In this document: positions 23,792 to 33,306 of the stretch, one piece after another
Numbering within the stretch: the stretch's first letter is position 1
Layout: the number at the start of each line of letters is the position of its first letter
From: Staphylococcus condimenti
GTDB taxonomy: Bacteria > Bacillota > Bacilli > Staphylococcales > Staphylococcaceae
Direction of reading: 5' to 3'
Assembly (NCBI RefSeq): GCF_001618885.1
Contig: NZ_CP015114.1
Coordinates: forward strand, 1,240,001-1,304,000
Length of the DNA: 64,000 nt
Made by a program: the position numbers and the translations under genes
Notes under the pieces: model-generated
What the model was told of the DNA's origin: nothing
Seen by the model: the letters and a program-made list of their open reading frames with translations, nothing else
The model's database searches: none

Positions 23792-24730
23792 CTAACGCGG
23801 CTGTGTCGCTATTAAATACCCCAAAACCGGAATACCTAATAATGCGAGAATAATACTTGCTGGTATTTCAGTCGGCACAAGAAGCTGTGCTCCTAAACTA
23901 TCCGCTAATACCATAACTGTTCCCCCAATCATACCATTTAACAACAGTTGACCGCCAAGTTTAAAGCGATAAGTTCTGCGTATCAGTTGAGGTACAATCA
24001 TGCCGATAAATCCTATAATGCCAGTGTAAGAAATAATCACTGCTGTCATGATAGAAGCAATTGCCAACACACTATACATCACTTGCGTTACATTTAAACT
24101 CAAAGATTGCGCTTTTAAAGCACCGACTTGCAATAATTTGATTTTAGGAAGCAGCAAAATCAATAAAACTAAACATATTGCTATAACAGGAGTCATTACA
24201 AAAACTTCGCGCATTTCTGCCGCTGAAAAGCCTCCAAACATATACATCACTATATTTTTAAGCCGACGTTCATCTAATAAAACCAACAAATAAAGAAATG
24301 CGTTAAACAATGCCCCAATCATAATGCCTGATAAAATCAAGGCACGCATCGGATAACCTTTTGACATGATTGATGTTAAAGTAAGTACAATCATAAGTGT
24401 TAAAACACTCGCTATCATAGATGCTAGCGGTATCCATAAACTCGTTAAACCTATAAAAACTGCAATCCCCGAACCTAAGACAGAACCGCTCGCAAGTCCA
24501 AGCGTTAAGCTGTCTGCAAGCGGATTATTTAATACTGTCTGAAACATTTGCCCAGCAATTGAAAGACCGATACCGGCTAATAATGCTTCTAACATTCTCG
24601 GTAAACGCACTTCTAATAAAATACTGTTATTTAAAGGATCTGACCAGCTGCCAAGATGCCATAAAAGACTGATTGCAATACTGCAAACAAGCGCAATCAT
24701 CCAACTCAAAATGATTTTTTTATCTCTCAT
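23792..24730 (-). CDS. FecCD-type ABC permease (siderophore/cobalamin)
   Basis: A 312-residue permease of the BtuC/FecCD family with about nine or ten membrane segments. Landmarks are LPRMLEALLAGIGLSIAGQM (about 43-62), NPLADSLTLGLASGSVLGSG and the EAA-like loop near SYTGIIGFIGMIVPQLIRR. It forms the channel for an iron-siderophore, haem or cobalamin importer. It starts five bases after the binding-lipoprotein gene and has only a weak ribosome-binding site, so it depends on translational coupling. No ATPase gene is adjacent; a shared ATPase such as an FhuC-type protein would be needed. Confidence 0.88.
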   Translation of the reverse strand: MRDKKIILSWMIALVCSIAISLLWHLGSWSDPLNNSILLEVRLPRMLEALLAGIGLSIAGQMFQTVLNNPLADSLTLGLASGSVLGSGIAVFIGLTSLWIPLASMIASVLTLMIVLTLTSIMSKGYPMRALILSGIMIGALFNAFLYLLVLLDERRLKNIVMYMFGGFSAAEMREVFVMTPVIAICLVLLILLLPKIKLLQVGALKAQSLSLNVTQVMYSVLAIASIMTAVIISYTGIIGFIGMIVPQLIRRTYRFKLGGQLLLNGMIGGTVMVLADSLGAQLLVPTEIPASIILALLGIPVLGYLIATQPR

Positions 24731-24735
24731 ATCAT

Positions 24736-25638
24736 TTATTCATCACGGTAAATCGCGTCACGCAACTCTTCCAGCCCTTGATCAATACGTGGACCTGGAC
24801 GTGAAATTTTGTCGCCATCCACCGCTTCAACTCTTCCTTTCTTCACTGCCTCTAAATCTTCAAAGCCGCCGCGTTTTCGAATGACTTTCAAATATTCTGA
24901 GCGTGAAATACCTTCTGTCGTGATTAACACATTCGGATTCTTTTTAATAATACTTTCTTTACTTACTTTCTTCCAACCCGTAACGTCGTTAAAACTATTT
25001 TCTGCATTCAACTTCTCTAACATATAATTAAAGAATGTATCTTTTCCTGCCGTATAAATTTCAGGTTCATGCGAAACTTCTAAAAAGACAGTCGGTTTCT
25101 TCTCATGCTTTGGTACATCTTTCAATACCACATCGACACGATGTTTTGTATCATAAACCAATGTACTGGCTTGAGATTCACGACCAGTAACTTTGCCGAC
25201 TTGTTTAAAAGTATCATAAATTTCATCTAACGTCTTTGCATCTTTAATATATACCACTTTAATACCTTTATTTTTTAAAGATTGCAGTACTTTTCCATCC
25301 ATTCCTTTTTGCGATTCATGCGCGACAATCAAATCTGGCTTGGCTTTTAACAACTGCTCTTTGTTCAGCTTCATCGCGTCAAATTTCTGCTTATGTTTTA
25401 CATCGTTAGGATAATCATCAACAGTTGAGACACCCACAATATCATCACCGAGACCAAGTTGATATAAAATTTCAGTATTGCTAGGCATCAACGAAATAAT
25501 ACGATGATACTTAGGTTTAGACTTTTGAGCATTCTCAGCTTTGTCCTGATTGTCCTTCTTATCTGTTTTTGTTGGCGCAGAACATCCTGCAGCGATTAAG
25601 ATAATGACGATTAAGAAAACCCATAATTTTTGTTTCAT
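24736..25638 (-). CDS. ABC substrate-binding lipoprotein (BtuF/FecB type)
   Basis: A 300-residue cluster A-II solute-binding lipoprotein. Its signal ends at IAAGC, with lipid-modified Cys19 and a Lys/Asp-rich linker. Two lobes follow: RIISLMPSNTEILYQLGLGD (about 49-68), VGVSTVDDYP, then the long helix from about 150, and the C-lobe ending RPGPRIDQGLEELRDAIY. This pattern fits iron-siderophore or cobalamin (BtuF-like) receptors. It is paired with the FecCD permease on one transcript. The ligand cannot be told from sequence. AGGAGAAAC precedes the ATG. Confidence 0.88.
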   Translation of the reverse strand: MKQKLWVFLIVIILIAAGCSAPTKTDKKDNQDKAENAQKSKPKYHRIISLMPSNTEILYQLGLGDDIVGVSTVDDYPNDVKHKQKFDAMKLNKEQLLKAKPDLIVAHESQKGMDGKVLQSLKNKGIKVVYIKDAKTLDEIYDTFKQVGKVTGRESQASTLVYDTKHRVDVVLKDVPKHEKKPTVFLEVSHEPEIYTAGKDTFFNYMLEKLNAENSFNDVTGWKKVSKESIIKKNPNVLITTEGISRSEYLKVIRKRGGFEDLEAVKKGRVEAVDGDKISRPGPRIDQGLEELRDAIYRDE

Positions 25639-25730
25639 TTGTTTCTCCTATTATTTTATTGTATTGTAAATCTCATTTTAGCATATTTGAGAAGCGTTGA
25701 AATAGGGAGTTTAACAAAAGAAGATATAAA

Positions 25731-25757
25731 AAAAGAAGCACTTTAAAAGTGCTTCTA
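25731..25757 (-). terminator. argS terminator
   Basis: GAAGCACTTT/AAAGTGCTTC stem (25733-25753) with a T-run on the minus strand, 12 bases after the argS stop. Confidence 0.75.
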
Positions 25758-25768
25758 GAGAATACAAT

Positions 25769-27433
25769 TTACATATTATGCGGTGCAGATACACCTACTA
25801 AAGCTAATGCATTACGTAACGTAATTTGTACAGCTGCAATCATTGAAACATAAGCTTGTGTTTTCTTATCATCATCTGTTAAAACTTTGTCAGCATTATA
25901 GAATTTATGGAATGCTGATGCAAGTTCTTGAATATAATTTGTAACACGATGCGGTGCACGATGTTCTGCAGCACTTTCAATCATCGGTTCGAATTCAGCT
26001 ACTTTTTTCAATAGATCAATAGCTTTATCGTTTGTAATCACACTGAAATCTGCATTTTCAGAAGGTGTGATACCACGTTCGCCAGCTTGTTTTAAAATTG
26101 AAGAAATACGCGCATGTGCATATTGTGCATAATACACAGGGTTTTCCGCTGAATTTTCTTTTGCTAATTCCATATCGAAATCAAAATGTGTATCCGGGCT
26201 GCGCATTGTTAAGAAGTAACGCGCTGCGTCAATACCGACTTCATCCATGATTTCACGAAGTGTAATCGCATTACCAGTACGTTTACTCATTTTCACTTCT
26301 TCACCATCTTGCATTAAACGTACCATCTGCATAATTTGAATTTCCAAACGATCTGCGTCAATACCATATGTTTCAACAGATGCTTTCAAACGGTTGATAT
26401 AACCATGGTGGTCTGCACCAAATAAATTAATCAAGATATCTTGGCCACCGTCACGATGGAATTTGTCATAGTGATAAGCAACATCTGGCAAGAAATAAGT
26501 GTAAGAACCGTCTTTTTTAATAATGACACGGTCTTTGTCATCATTAAAGTCTGTTGTACGTAACCAAGTCGCACCGTCTGCTTCGTACGTATAACCATTT
26601 TCTTTCATCAATTCTAATACTTTTTTGATTTCACCTTTATCATACAGTGTTGTTTCACTGAACCAGCCATCAAAGTGAGTATTGAAATCAGCAAGGTCTT
26701 TTTTCAATTTTTCCATTTCATAATCAACGCCTAATTGTCTAAAGACTTTCAATCTTTCATCTTCAGGAAGATCTTTCAATTCAGGACGTTTTTCTGCTAA
26801 ATCTTTACCAATATTAATAATATCTTTACCGTAGTAACCATCAGCAGGAAGTTCTGTTTCTCGGCCCATTGCTTGGTCATAACGCGCTTCGATAGAATGC
26901 GCTAAATTCGTAATTTGATTACCTGCATCATTAATGTAATATTCACGTGTCACATCATAGCCTGCTGCATCTAAAATATTACTTAAAGTATCACCGACAG
27001 CTGCGTTACGTGCATGTCCGATATGCAAGTCGCCAGTCGGGTTAGCTGAAACATATTCAACTAATACTTTTTGATGTTTCGGATTTTCATTACGTCCGAA
27101 AGCTTCATCTTTTTCTAAAGCTTCTGGAATTACTGCAGTTAAATATTGATTGTTAAGATAGAAATTAATAAAACCAGGACCTGCAATTTCAATTTTTTCA
27201 ACATTTGCTTTAGATTTATCTAAATGGTCCACAATCGCTTGTGCGATTTCACGTGGATTGCGTTTTGCAATTTTAGTAAGTACCATCGCAATGTTTGTTG
27301 AGTAATCCCCATTTTTAGGGTCTTTTGGAATTTCCACTTTGACTTCAGGAACTTCTTCTGCAAGTCCAGCGGCTTTAACACTTGCTGTGATTTCTTCAAT
27401 TAATGTTTGTTTGACTTGATCAATAATATTCAC
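25769..27433 (-). CDS. argS: Arginyl-tRNA synthetase
   Basis: A 554-residue class Ia synthetase that charges tRNA-Arg. It has an N-terminal additional domain (about 1-110), the HIGH motif in [12 protein letters not shown] (about 138-149), the catalytic core, the KMSK motif as KMSKRTGN (about 386-393) and the DALR anticodon-binding domain to the end. Length is normal. The start is GTG with AAGGAG eight bases upstream, directly after the YwiB-like gene (stop and start adjacent). A strong terminator follows. Confidence 0.97.
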   Translation of the reverse strand: MNIIDQVKQTLIEEITASVKAAGLAEEVPEVKVEIPKDPKNGDYSTNIAMVLTKIAKRNPREIAQAIVDHLDKSKANVEKIEIAGPGFINFYLNNQYLTAVIPEALEKDEAFGRNENPKHQKVLVEYVSANPTGDLHIGHARNAAVGDTLSNILDAAGYDVTREYYINDAGNQITNLAHSIEARYDQAMGRETELPADGYYGKDIINIGKDLAEKRPELKDLPEDERLKVFRQLGVDYEMEKLKKDLADFNTHFDGWFSETTLYDKGEIKKVLELMKENGYTYEADGATWLRTTDFNDDKDRVIIKKDGSYTYFLPDVAYHYDKFHRDGGQDILINLFGADHHGYINRLKASVETYGIDADRLEIQIMQMVRLMQDGEEVKMSKRTGNAITLREIMDEVGIDAARYFLTMRSPDTHFDFDMELAKENSAENPVYYAQYAHARISSILKQAGERGITPSENADFSVITNDKAIDLLKKVAEFEPMIESAAEHRAPHRVTNYIQELASAFHKFYNADKVLTDDDKKTQAYVSMIAAVQITLRNALALVGVSAPHNM

Positions 27434-27859
27434 TTATGTCAGCTCCTTATAGGTAATTTGATAAAGGTAGGTGCCCATTTTTTCTTCATCTTGAAAAAGT
27501 TCATAACGAATTTTAAGTTTTGACATTTCTGGTTGTATAAAATGGTTAATGCTTAATGTGCGTACAGTTAACGGGATTTTACCTGCGGGGATTTCATATA
27601 AAGAGACTGTGTCTTTACCTTCAACAAAATGCAAGTTTTGTTTAATCTCCCCATTACGCATTAATTTAACTTCGCCATCTTGAATTTTCAATGTGACATG
27701 AATCGTAATATCTTCAATTTGTTCGTCAAAACGAATATATTCCACTTGACGCTTTTCTTGCCAAGTGCCATTTGTTTCATATTCAAACTCATCTGTTTCT
27801 CCATCGCGTTTGATTACTTGCAACGTTTGGATGTGGATATTCTGGTCCAATTGACGCAC
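27434..27859 (-). CDS. DUF1934/YwiB-family beta-barrel protein
   Basis: A 141-residue protein of the YwiB type (calycin-like beta-barrel), commonly encoded just before argS in Firmicutes as here. Beta-strand pattern: VEYIRFDEQIEDITIHVTLK (about 34-53), KLMRNGEIKQNLHFVEG, then LSINHFIQPEMSKLKIRYEL. The start is uncertain: GTG at 27859 overlaps the purine-rich site, while TTG at 27850 has AGGGTGA at better spacing. Function unknown. Confidence 0.8.
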   Translation of the reverse strand: MRQLDQNIHIQTLQVIKRDGETDEFEYETNGTWQEKRQVEYIRFDEQIEDITIHVTLKIQDGEVKLMRNGEIKQNLHFVEGKDTVSLYEIPAGKIPLTVRTLSINHFIQPEMSKLKIRYELFQDEEKMGTYLYQITYKELT

Positions 27860-27907
27860 TCACCCTATTCTTTAATTTTGAATTAATACACATCATTATA
27901 TCATATA

Positions 27908-27951
27908 TATACAGGGCATACAGTGATGAAATTCACACCGTATGCCCTGAT
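27908..27951. terminator. Two-way terminator
   Basis: AGGGCATAC (27913-27921) pairs with GTATGCCCT (27940-27948) around an inner stem, with an A/T-rich flank. It lies upstream of the YwiB gene and past the amidohydrolase stop. Confidence 0.6.
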
Positions 27952-28001
27952 TTTAAAGTTATTTTTAAATTTTAGAAGTGCTTTTTGAATCCACTTCTTC
28001 A

Positions 28002-29192
28002 CTATTTTTCATCCTCTTGATTCAAATAATCTAAAACTACCGTACCAACTGCTTCTGCAGCTGACATCATAGAAGTTTCACTAATATTGAATTTCGGATG
28101 ATGATGCGGATAAACATCACCTTTTTCAGGTTCTGCACCTGCAAAAATAAAAGCACTCGGCAATTCTTTTGCATAATAGGCAAAGTCTTCTGATGGCGGC
28201 CAAGGTGCACATCGTTCTACCTTTTTAACTGCTTCACGCTCTGAATCTTTCATAGTATTTGCGACATATTCTGTGAAGTCAGGGTCATTGTATAACGCTG
28301 GATAATCATCTACAAATTCATAATCACACGTCACCCCGAATGTATGCTCAAGTCCATCTACAATGCGTTCTAGTTCCTCTGCTATTTTATGTTTAGTCTC
28401 ATCATTCAGCCCACGGACATCTCCTTCAATTTCTACTTTATCTTTAATAACATTAAATTGCCCTTTAGCATCAAATGAGCCGATAGATACCACACCTGTT
28501 TCAAAAGGACTTAAACGACGAGAAACCACAGTTTGAACTGTTGTAACAAAATTAGCACCAGCTACAATAGCATCATTAGCAGCATGTGGCGATGAACCAT
28601 GGCCGCCTTGGCCATGAATTGTCAATTTAAAATATGCTCGGCCGGTCTGCACATAGCCTTCACGATAATAAATTGTACCTCGTTCACCATTACTCATCAC
28701 ATGCACACCCAACACATGATCGACACCGTCTAATACACCGTCACGAATCATACCGAGTGCACCGCCTGGCGGCATTTCTTCAGCTGGTTGGTGAATCACA
28801 ACAACCTTCCCTTTGAATTGATCTTTCATATCAATTAATGTATCTGCTAACGTCAGCATATAAGCTGTATGTGCATCATGACCGCACGCATGCATCACTC
28901 CTGGATTTTCAGATGCAAACGGCAACCCTGTATCCTCTTCAATAGGTAAAGCATCAAAGTCAGCACGAATCGCAATGGTTTTCCCTGGTTTTCCGCTATC
29001 GATTGTAACTTTTACGCCATTGTCACCTACATTAGTTTCTACTTCACAATCTTTCCCCTTATAAAAATCCGCAATATACTTCGGTGTTTCTACTTCTTTA
29101 AAAGATAGTTCAGGATGCGCATGTAAATAACGGCGCATTTCCACCATTTTATCTTCTTTTTGTTTAAGTCTGCGAATTAATTCTGAACTCAT
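28002..29192 (-). CDS. M20-family amidohydrolase
   Basis: A 396-residue metal-dependent amidohydrolase of the N-acyl-amino-acid/IAA-Leu hydrolase type. Visible metal ligands are MHACGHDAHTAY (about 98-109), the Glu pair in HQPAEEMPPGG, and a late His in YPHHHPKF. The middle part (about 175-295) is the dimerisation domain with GQGGHGSSPH. It cleaves N-acyl or N-acetyl groups from amino acids or related amides in the cytosol. ATG at 29192 has GGAGTGGGGAG upstream. It is transcribed alone. Confidence 0.88.
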   Translation of the reverse strand: MSSELIRRLKQKEDKMVEMRRYLHAHPELSFKEVETPKYIADFYKGKDCEVETNVGDNGVKVTIDSGKPGKTIAIRADFDALPIEEDTGLPFASENPGVMHACGHDAHTAYMLTLADTLIDMKDQFKGKVVVIHQPAEEMPPGGALGMIRDGVLDGVDHVLGVHVMSNGERGTIYYREGYVQTGRAYFKLTIHGQGGHGSSPHAANDAIVAGANFVTTVQTVVSRRLSPFETGVVSIGSFDAKGQFNVIKDKVEIEGDVRGLNDETKHKIAEELERIVDGLEHTFGVTCDYEFVDDYPALYNDPDFTEYVANTMKDSEREAVKKVERCAPWPPSEDFAYYAKELPSAFIFAGAEPEKGDVYPHHHPKFNISETSMMSAAEAVGTVVLDYLNQEDEK

Positions 29193-29350
29193 ACTCCCCA
29201 CTCCTTGTATATGTGAATATTCCAACTTACAAATGTTAAATAATTAGAATTATTCTGATAATTAATACTATCACTGTAACATATTCAGTTAAAATATGGT
29301 GTCATTTCACTTGATATATGAGAAGTATTTCACCTAATAAATGAGAAAAA

Positions 29351-29413
29351 GGGGGTGGGATATTAATGTTCTAGCTCCTTTTATTTGAGACTGGAATTAT
29401 GTCCCAGTCCCTT
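29351..29413. repeat. Intact palindromic intergenic repeat (empty IS target)
   Basis: A 63-base element with imperfect inverted arms (29351-29366 and 29396-29411) enclosing TTCTAGCTCCTTTTATTTGA. The arms match the two sequences that flank the IS at 3419-3442 and 5221-5248, so this is the uninterrupted form of that repeat. It lies between the amidohydrolase promoter side and a decayed toxin gene, and may act as a terminator. Confidence 0.75.
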
Positions 29414-29417
29414 TTCT

Positions 29418-29687
29418 TTATTGATAATGATACTTGCATGAAGCAACTAAAATTGATTCACTTGTTACTTTATAAACTAATCTGTGTTCTTGTGTGATAC
29501 GTCTGCTATACCAACCCCTGAAATCACCTTTTAAACGTTCTGGCCTGCCAATTCCATCTAACATGCCATCACGATTAATACTTTTAGTCAATTGATTATT
29601 TTTCTTCCAAACTTTTTCATCTTAAGTTTGCCAATTCTTATAATCTTCAAATGCTTCAGGAGAAAATGAAATATTTAATTTACTCAT
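29418..29687 (-). pseudogene. YoeB/Txe toxin with an in-frame stop
   Basis: A Txe/YoeB-family RNase toxin of 89 codons if intact. It begins MSKLNISFSPEAFEDYKNWQ, and codon 22 is TAA (29622-29624), most simply a CAA-to-TAA change. The frame then resumes to the conserved C-terminus YSRRITQEHRLVYKV and ASCKYHYQ, with all catalytic-region residues still present. It overlaps the broken antitoxin gene by a few bases in the normal TA arrangement. A functional toxin is unlikely without readthrough. Confidence 0.88.
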
Positions 29688-29932
29688 CTATTTCTACCTG
29701 AACAGAATTGCCTTTTTCTAGTTGTTCAATTGAACGTTTAAGATGTGCAGCGTTAGCTGGGTTTTGTTGTAAGTAAAGAGTTTCCATTATTTATTGCATT
29801 ATAATCAGTTTCAGACATTAAAACGGCGTTTTCTTCATTTGTTGTGATGGTAACAGCTTCACTATTTTCATTTACTTGTTTAATTAAACTTCTAAAGTTT
29901 TTTCTAGCATTTGAATATGTTTCAACAGTCAT
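29680..29932 (-). pseudogene. YefM/Axe antitoxin with a 4-bp duplication frameshift
   Basis: A YefM-type antitoxin. The intact N-terminal DNA-binding part (MTVETYSNARKNFRSLIKQV, then AVLMSETDYNAI) is followed by a frameshift. A tandem TTAT-TTAT duplication at 29787-29794 throws the frame off. Removing four bases restores METLYLQQNPANAAHLKRSI and the acidic C-terminus that binds the toxin, ending at TAA 29680-29682. As it stands the protein stops early and lacks the neutralising tail. ATG at 29932 has GAGGAG upstream. Confidence 0.88.
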
Positions 29933-29975
29933 TATTATCATCTCCTCAAAATCTTTGTACCATAAGTTGTATAAT

Positions 29976-30210
29976 TTAACTAAGATAATTCCTTAGCTTA
30001 GTTCTTTTTCTTTTTTCTTTTTTCTTTCTCTTTTTTTGTTGTTCAGCTAAGTCAGAGCATTCATTAAACTTACTTTCTATCTCTTCTATTTTTGCACCCT
30101 CTGATGTGCTTAAAAACTCTATTTCACGTCCCTGTTCTATGTAGTAAGTAACATCATTATCAGTAAAACTATAAGCTTTGTGGTAAACATTGCCAATTTT
30201 AATATGCGTG
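29976..30210 (-). pseudogene. 5'-truncated gene fragment with a lysine-rich tail
   Basis: An open frame of about 78 codons whose middle part (VYHKAYSFTDNDVTYYIEQG) reads like real protein and whose end is a Lys/Arg-rich tail. There is no ATG and no ribosome-binding site; the open frame runs into the truncated lysE fragment at about 30205. It looks like the 3' portion of a gene whose start was deleted. I do not recognise the family. Confidence 0.4.
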
Positions 30211-30498
30211 TTAAAAAGCAAATTGGTTTTGCTTTATCCGTATCGCTATTAAATCCTCATGCAATTATGGATACAGTAGGTGTTATTGGGACCAGTGCTT
30301 CTGTTTATTCAGGGACAGGAAAAGTATTGTTCAGTATTTCCACTATTATGGTTTATTTTATTAGCTATATTAGGGAAGATGTTAGGCTCTATAGATAAGA
30401 CTGGCAAATATATAATGATTTTAAATAAAGTATCTAGTGTTATTGTTATTATAGTTAGTTTGATTATTGCGAAAAACATTTTACATTTAATCTTTTGA
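30205..30498 (+). pseudogene. LysE/ArgO-type exporter fragment, truncated and frameshifted
   Basis: The first part reads QIGFALSVSLLNPHAIMDTV, the signature of the second half of LysE-family amino-acid exporters. After about 30350 the homology continues in another frame (FILLAILGKMLGSIDKTGKY to the stop at about 30498). The N-terminal half is absent. Together this is a non-functional relic with a 5' deletion and at least one frameshift. Confidence 0.75.
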
Positions 30499-30602
30499 TA
30501 TGAGGAAGTATTTATATGTTTTGAAATGGTATTTAAAAGAGATGCACAATACTCAAAAATAAAAATGATTAATAAGAAGCATTGTGTTTTTACTCATAAA
30601 TA

Positions 30603-30650
30603 AAGCATCCTCAAAGTTGAATTTTTTAGGTTCAACTTTGAGGATGCAGT
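30603..30650 (-). terminator. Terminator of ywhD
   Basis: A 17-bp perfect stem (30605-30621/30631-30647) followed on the minus strand by TTTATTTATG. Confidence 0.8.
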
Positions 30651-30681
30651 ACAATTTTGCTGAGAGATTTATCTTAATACT

Positions 30682-31194
30682 TTAATTTTCATGTAATGCA
30701 GATTTCAACTCATCGCTAGAATTATTCCACATGTCAATGTCATGATTTTTTAAGAATTCACGGATAATATCAATATTTTCATCACCGATATGATCAATAA
30801 CTACTTTATGTTTCATCGATTTGTCCATCATATTCACGTGTTCCGGCATGCTCTTATAACCGCGGCGGATTTTCTTATTCACCATTAAATAACATGCAGT
30901 CAAACCTGCATAATAAGCACCTTGTTCGCCACGTTCAGTCGTTACCCAGCATAACCAATATTCTTTAGCTTCTGGACCTTCAACAGTTTCTTTATCAGTA
31001 ATCCATTTCACACCTTTTTCAACATCAGCACGTGCATGCATCGCTCCAATATCGATAAATGCTTCTTTAGATTGTAAATCTATAAACACGGGTGCAACGT
31101 TATCTAAACTGATTGCCCCGATATTTGTCCCTTTATGGCCGTCAAGCGGGTCATTTTTAATAATGTTGAATTTAAAACCTTTATTCTCTGACAA
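30682..31194 (-). CDS. ywhD: YwhD-family protein
   Basis: A 170-residue cytosolic protein of the YwhD family, conserved in Bacillaceae and staphylococci and of unknown function. Recognisable blocks are FNIIKNDPLDGHKGTNIGAI (about 9-28), VFIDLQSKEAFIDIGAMHAR and KEYWLCWVTTERGEQGAYYA. The start is TTG, supported by GGAGGTG six bases upstream. It lies downstream of the HD-hydrolase gene in the same direction, 69 bases apart. Confidence 0.8.
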   Translation of the reverse strand: MSENKGFKFNIIKNDPLDGHKGTNIGAISLDNVAPVFIDLQSKEAFIDIGAMHARADVEKGVKWITDKETVEGPEAKEYWLCWVTTERGEQGAYYAGLTACYLMVNKKIRRGYKSMPEHVNMMDKSMKHKVVIDHIGDENIDIIREFLKNHDIDMWNNSSDELKSALHEN

Positions 31195-31263
31195 AAGTCA
31201 CACCTCCACTAGTTTTCAATGCTATTTTACTGTATCATTAACGTTATTTCTAACACAATATAA

Positions 31264-32562
31264 TTAATTGAGTTCGTTTAAAATACTGATAATACGTTCA
31301 CGTATCGCATCATCTTCAATATTATAAATCAGTTCTTTAGGGAAATATAATTTATAATCTTGTCGATTAATACCGGTAATACTCTGAATCACCATAGATT
31401 GACTGCTGATTTCACGTATCTTTCCATTACGCTGTAATAAATGAATCGGCTGTCGGTTAGAGCCTGGTCGGTCATAATCATAAGGCAAATCAGAAAATGA
31501 CTCGCTGACAAAATAATAATTCGGATTAATTCCTGCTTCTTCAAACAGTTCTCTGAGTTCATTCATTGTAATAATAGAACCATCAAACGGCAGAAATTTA
31601 AATAAGTCCCTGTTAATAAAACGACGCGCTAAATCACTTAAAATCGGATCGCGCTCTTTTATCCACTCTTTTAAGTAATAAAGAACGACTGCTTCATCCA
31701 AATCTACATATTGCTCAATCGTCATTGTGCCTTCAAAGAATGGAATAAAATCTGTTGGGAAACGTTCAAACTCATACCCGTCTTGGTATAATTCCTTAGC
31801 ACGTTTTAATGTATTATTTAATAATACTTCCCCACCACGGCTGACAGGGTGGAAATAAATCTGCCAATACATTTGATAACGGCTCATTATAAAATTCTCT
31901 ACTGCGTGCATACCGCTTTCTTTAATCAAAACCTCATCTTTTGTCGGACGCATTAAACGTAAAATACGCTCCATATCAAACTTGCCGTAAGATACACCTG
32001 TAAAATAAGCATCACGTTGCAAGTAATCCATTCTATCTGCATCAATTTGTGATGAAATCATGGAAATGACGAGTTTGTTTTGATGCGTTTTATTAATAAC
32101 ATCTGCTACTTCTTGCGGGAAAGTCGGTGATACACGGCTCAACACTTCATTGACTTCAGTGTCGCCCGTGATAATGGCTTGTGTAAAAGCTTCATGATCT
32201 GTATCAAATATTTTTTCAAAGCTGTGAGAAAATGGACCATGACCTAAGTCATGCAGCAATGCTGCACACAATGCTAACGGTCGATCCGCATCATCCCAAG
32301 CTTCACGTCCTCTGAATGATTCATCTATAATTCGGCGGACAATTTCATACACACCAAGAGAATGACCGAAACGACTATGTTCTGCAGTGTGGAATGATAA
32401 ATAAAGTGTTCCGAGCTGTTTTATTCGACGCAAACGTTGAAATTCTTTTGTTTTAATCAAGTCCCAAATCACTTGATCTTTCACATGGATATAACGATGA
32501 ATCGGATCTTTGAATACTTTCTCTTCAAATAATTTTTTTGTGCCGTAATTTGTCTCTGTCAT
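31264..32562 (-). CDS. HD-domain phosphohydrolase, YwfO type
   Basis: A 432-residue HD-superfamily protein resembling dGTPase-like B. subtilis YwfO. Metal-binding residues are the His in HSRFGHSLGV, the HD pair in ALLHDLGHGPFSHSF (about 94-108) and an Asp in SSQIDADRMDYLQRD. The N-terminal KVFKDPIHRYIHV is typical. The family hydrolyses nucleotide triphosphates in the cytosol; the substrate here is not visible. AAGGAGGG precedes ATG. Confidence 0.85.
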   Translation of the reverse strand: MTETNYGTKKLFEEKVFKDPIHRYIHVKDQVIWDLIKTKEFQRLRRIKQLGTLYLSFHTAEHSRFGHSLGVYEIVRRIIDESFRGREAWDDADRPLALCAALLHDLGHGPFSHSFEKIFDTDHEAFTQAIITGDTEVNEVLSRVSPTFPQEVADVINKTHQNKLVISMISSQIDADRMDYLQRDAYFTGVSYGKFDMERILRLMRPTKDEVLIKESGMHAVENFIMSRYQMYWQIYFHPVSRGGEVLLNNTLKRAKELYQDGYEFERFPTDFIPFFEGTMTIEQYVDLDEAVVLYYLKEWIKERDPILSDLARRFINRDLFKFLPFDGSIITMNELRELFEEAGINPNYYFVSESFSDLPYDYDRPGSNRQPIHLLQRNGKIREISSQSMVIQSITGINRQDYKLYFPKELIYNIEDDAIRERIISILNELN

Positions 32563-32619
32563 CCGATTCCCTCCTTGTATATTATATTACTGCAGCCGAT
32601 ATTTCTGCAGACAAGTAGA

Positions 32620-33096
32620 TTAAAACGCTTTTTTCATTAAAGCTAAGTCCATCACTTCTCCATACATTTCATGATGGTAAGCACGTACTAACTCAAACCC
32701 TTGTTGACGATAATATTCTACGCCTTCTGTGTTTTGATTATCTACTTCAAGATACAAAACATCATATTGGCCTTTAAAATGTTCTAATCCTGCATTCAGC
32801 AAATCTGTTCCATAGCCTTTACGTTGAGAGGCCGGACGCACATAATGTGCAGATAAGAATAATTCGCTGCCATTAATAAAGTTTGCGAATCCGACGATTT
32901 CTCCATCTTCTTCTGCAACAAGAAAGAGTTGGTCATTCAATCTTTTTGTTAAATGCTGTTCGTTATATGAAGCTGCTAATAACTCATTGACTGTTTTCGC
33001 AGCATAGATATTTAAATACGTATTATACCAAGCTTTAGTTGCGACATCTCTAATGCCCACGACATCTGCTGGTGTTGCTTCTCTTACTTTTCGCAT
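32620..33096 (-). CDS. GNAT-family N-acetyltransferase
   Basis: A 158-residue GNAT protein. Motif B/A, the acetyl-CoA loop, is YVRPASQRKGYGTDLLNAGL (about 84-103), followed by LYLEVDNQNTEGVEYYRQQG, the usual C-terminal block. The N-terminal REATPADVVGIRDVATKAWY fits the family. ATG at 33096 has GGGGAGAAA upstream. It sits in the same direction as the HD hydrolase, 57 bases before it. Substrate unknown. Confidence 0.83.
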   Translation of the reverse strand: MRKVREATPADVVGIRDVATKAWYNTYLNIYAAKTVNELLAASYNEQHLTKRLNDQLFLVAEEDGEIVGFANFINGSELFLSAHYVRPASQRKGYGTDLLNAGLEHFKGQYDVLYLEVDNQNTEGVEYYRQQGFELVRAYHHEMYGEVMDLALMKKAF

Positions 33097-33271
33097 GGCA
33101 ATTTCTCCCCTTACATATTTCAAAATAATGATTTAATTATATCATAGGTGACAGTGTATTCGTTTAAAAATAGCACTTCAAAGCGCTCTAGTTGATGTTT
33201 CTTATCATTATCCTTTTCCCTGAAATTAAATTTGGTAAAGATAGTATTTCTGATAGGTGAAAATCTTTTAA

Positions 33272-33304
33272 CAAAAAAACTGCTGAAAGATCAGCAGCTT
33301 TTAC
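33272..33304 (-). terminator. Terminator of the FMN-reductase gene
   Basis: CTGCTGA (33280-33286) pairs with TCAGCAG (33291-33297), with TTTTTTT on the minus-strand 3' side. Confidence 0.7.
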
Positions 33305-33306
33305 AT

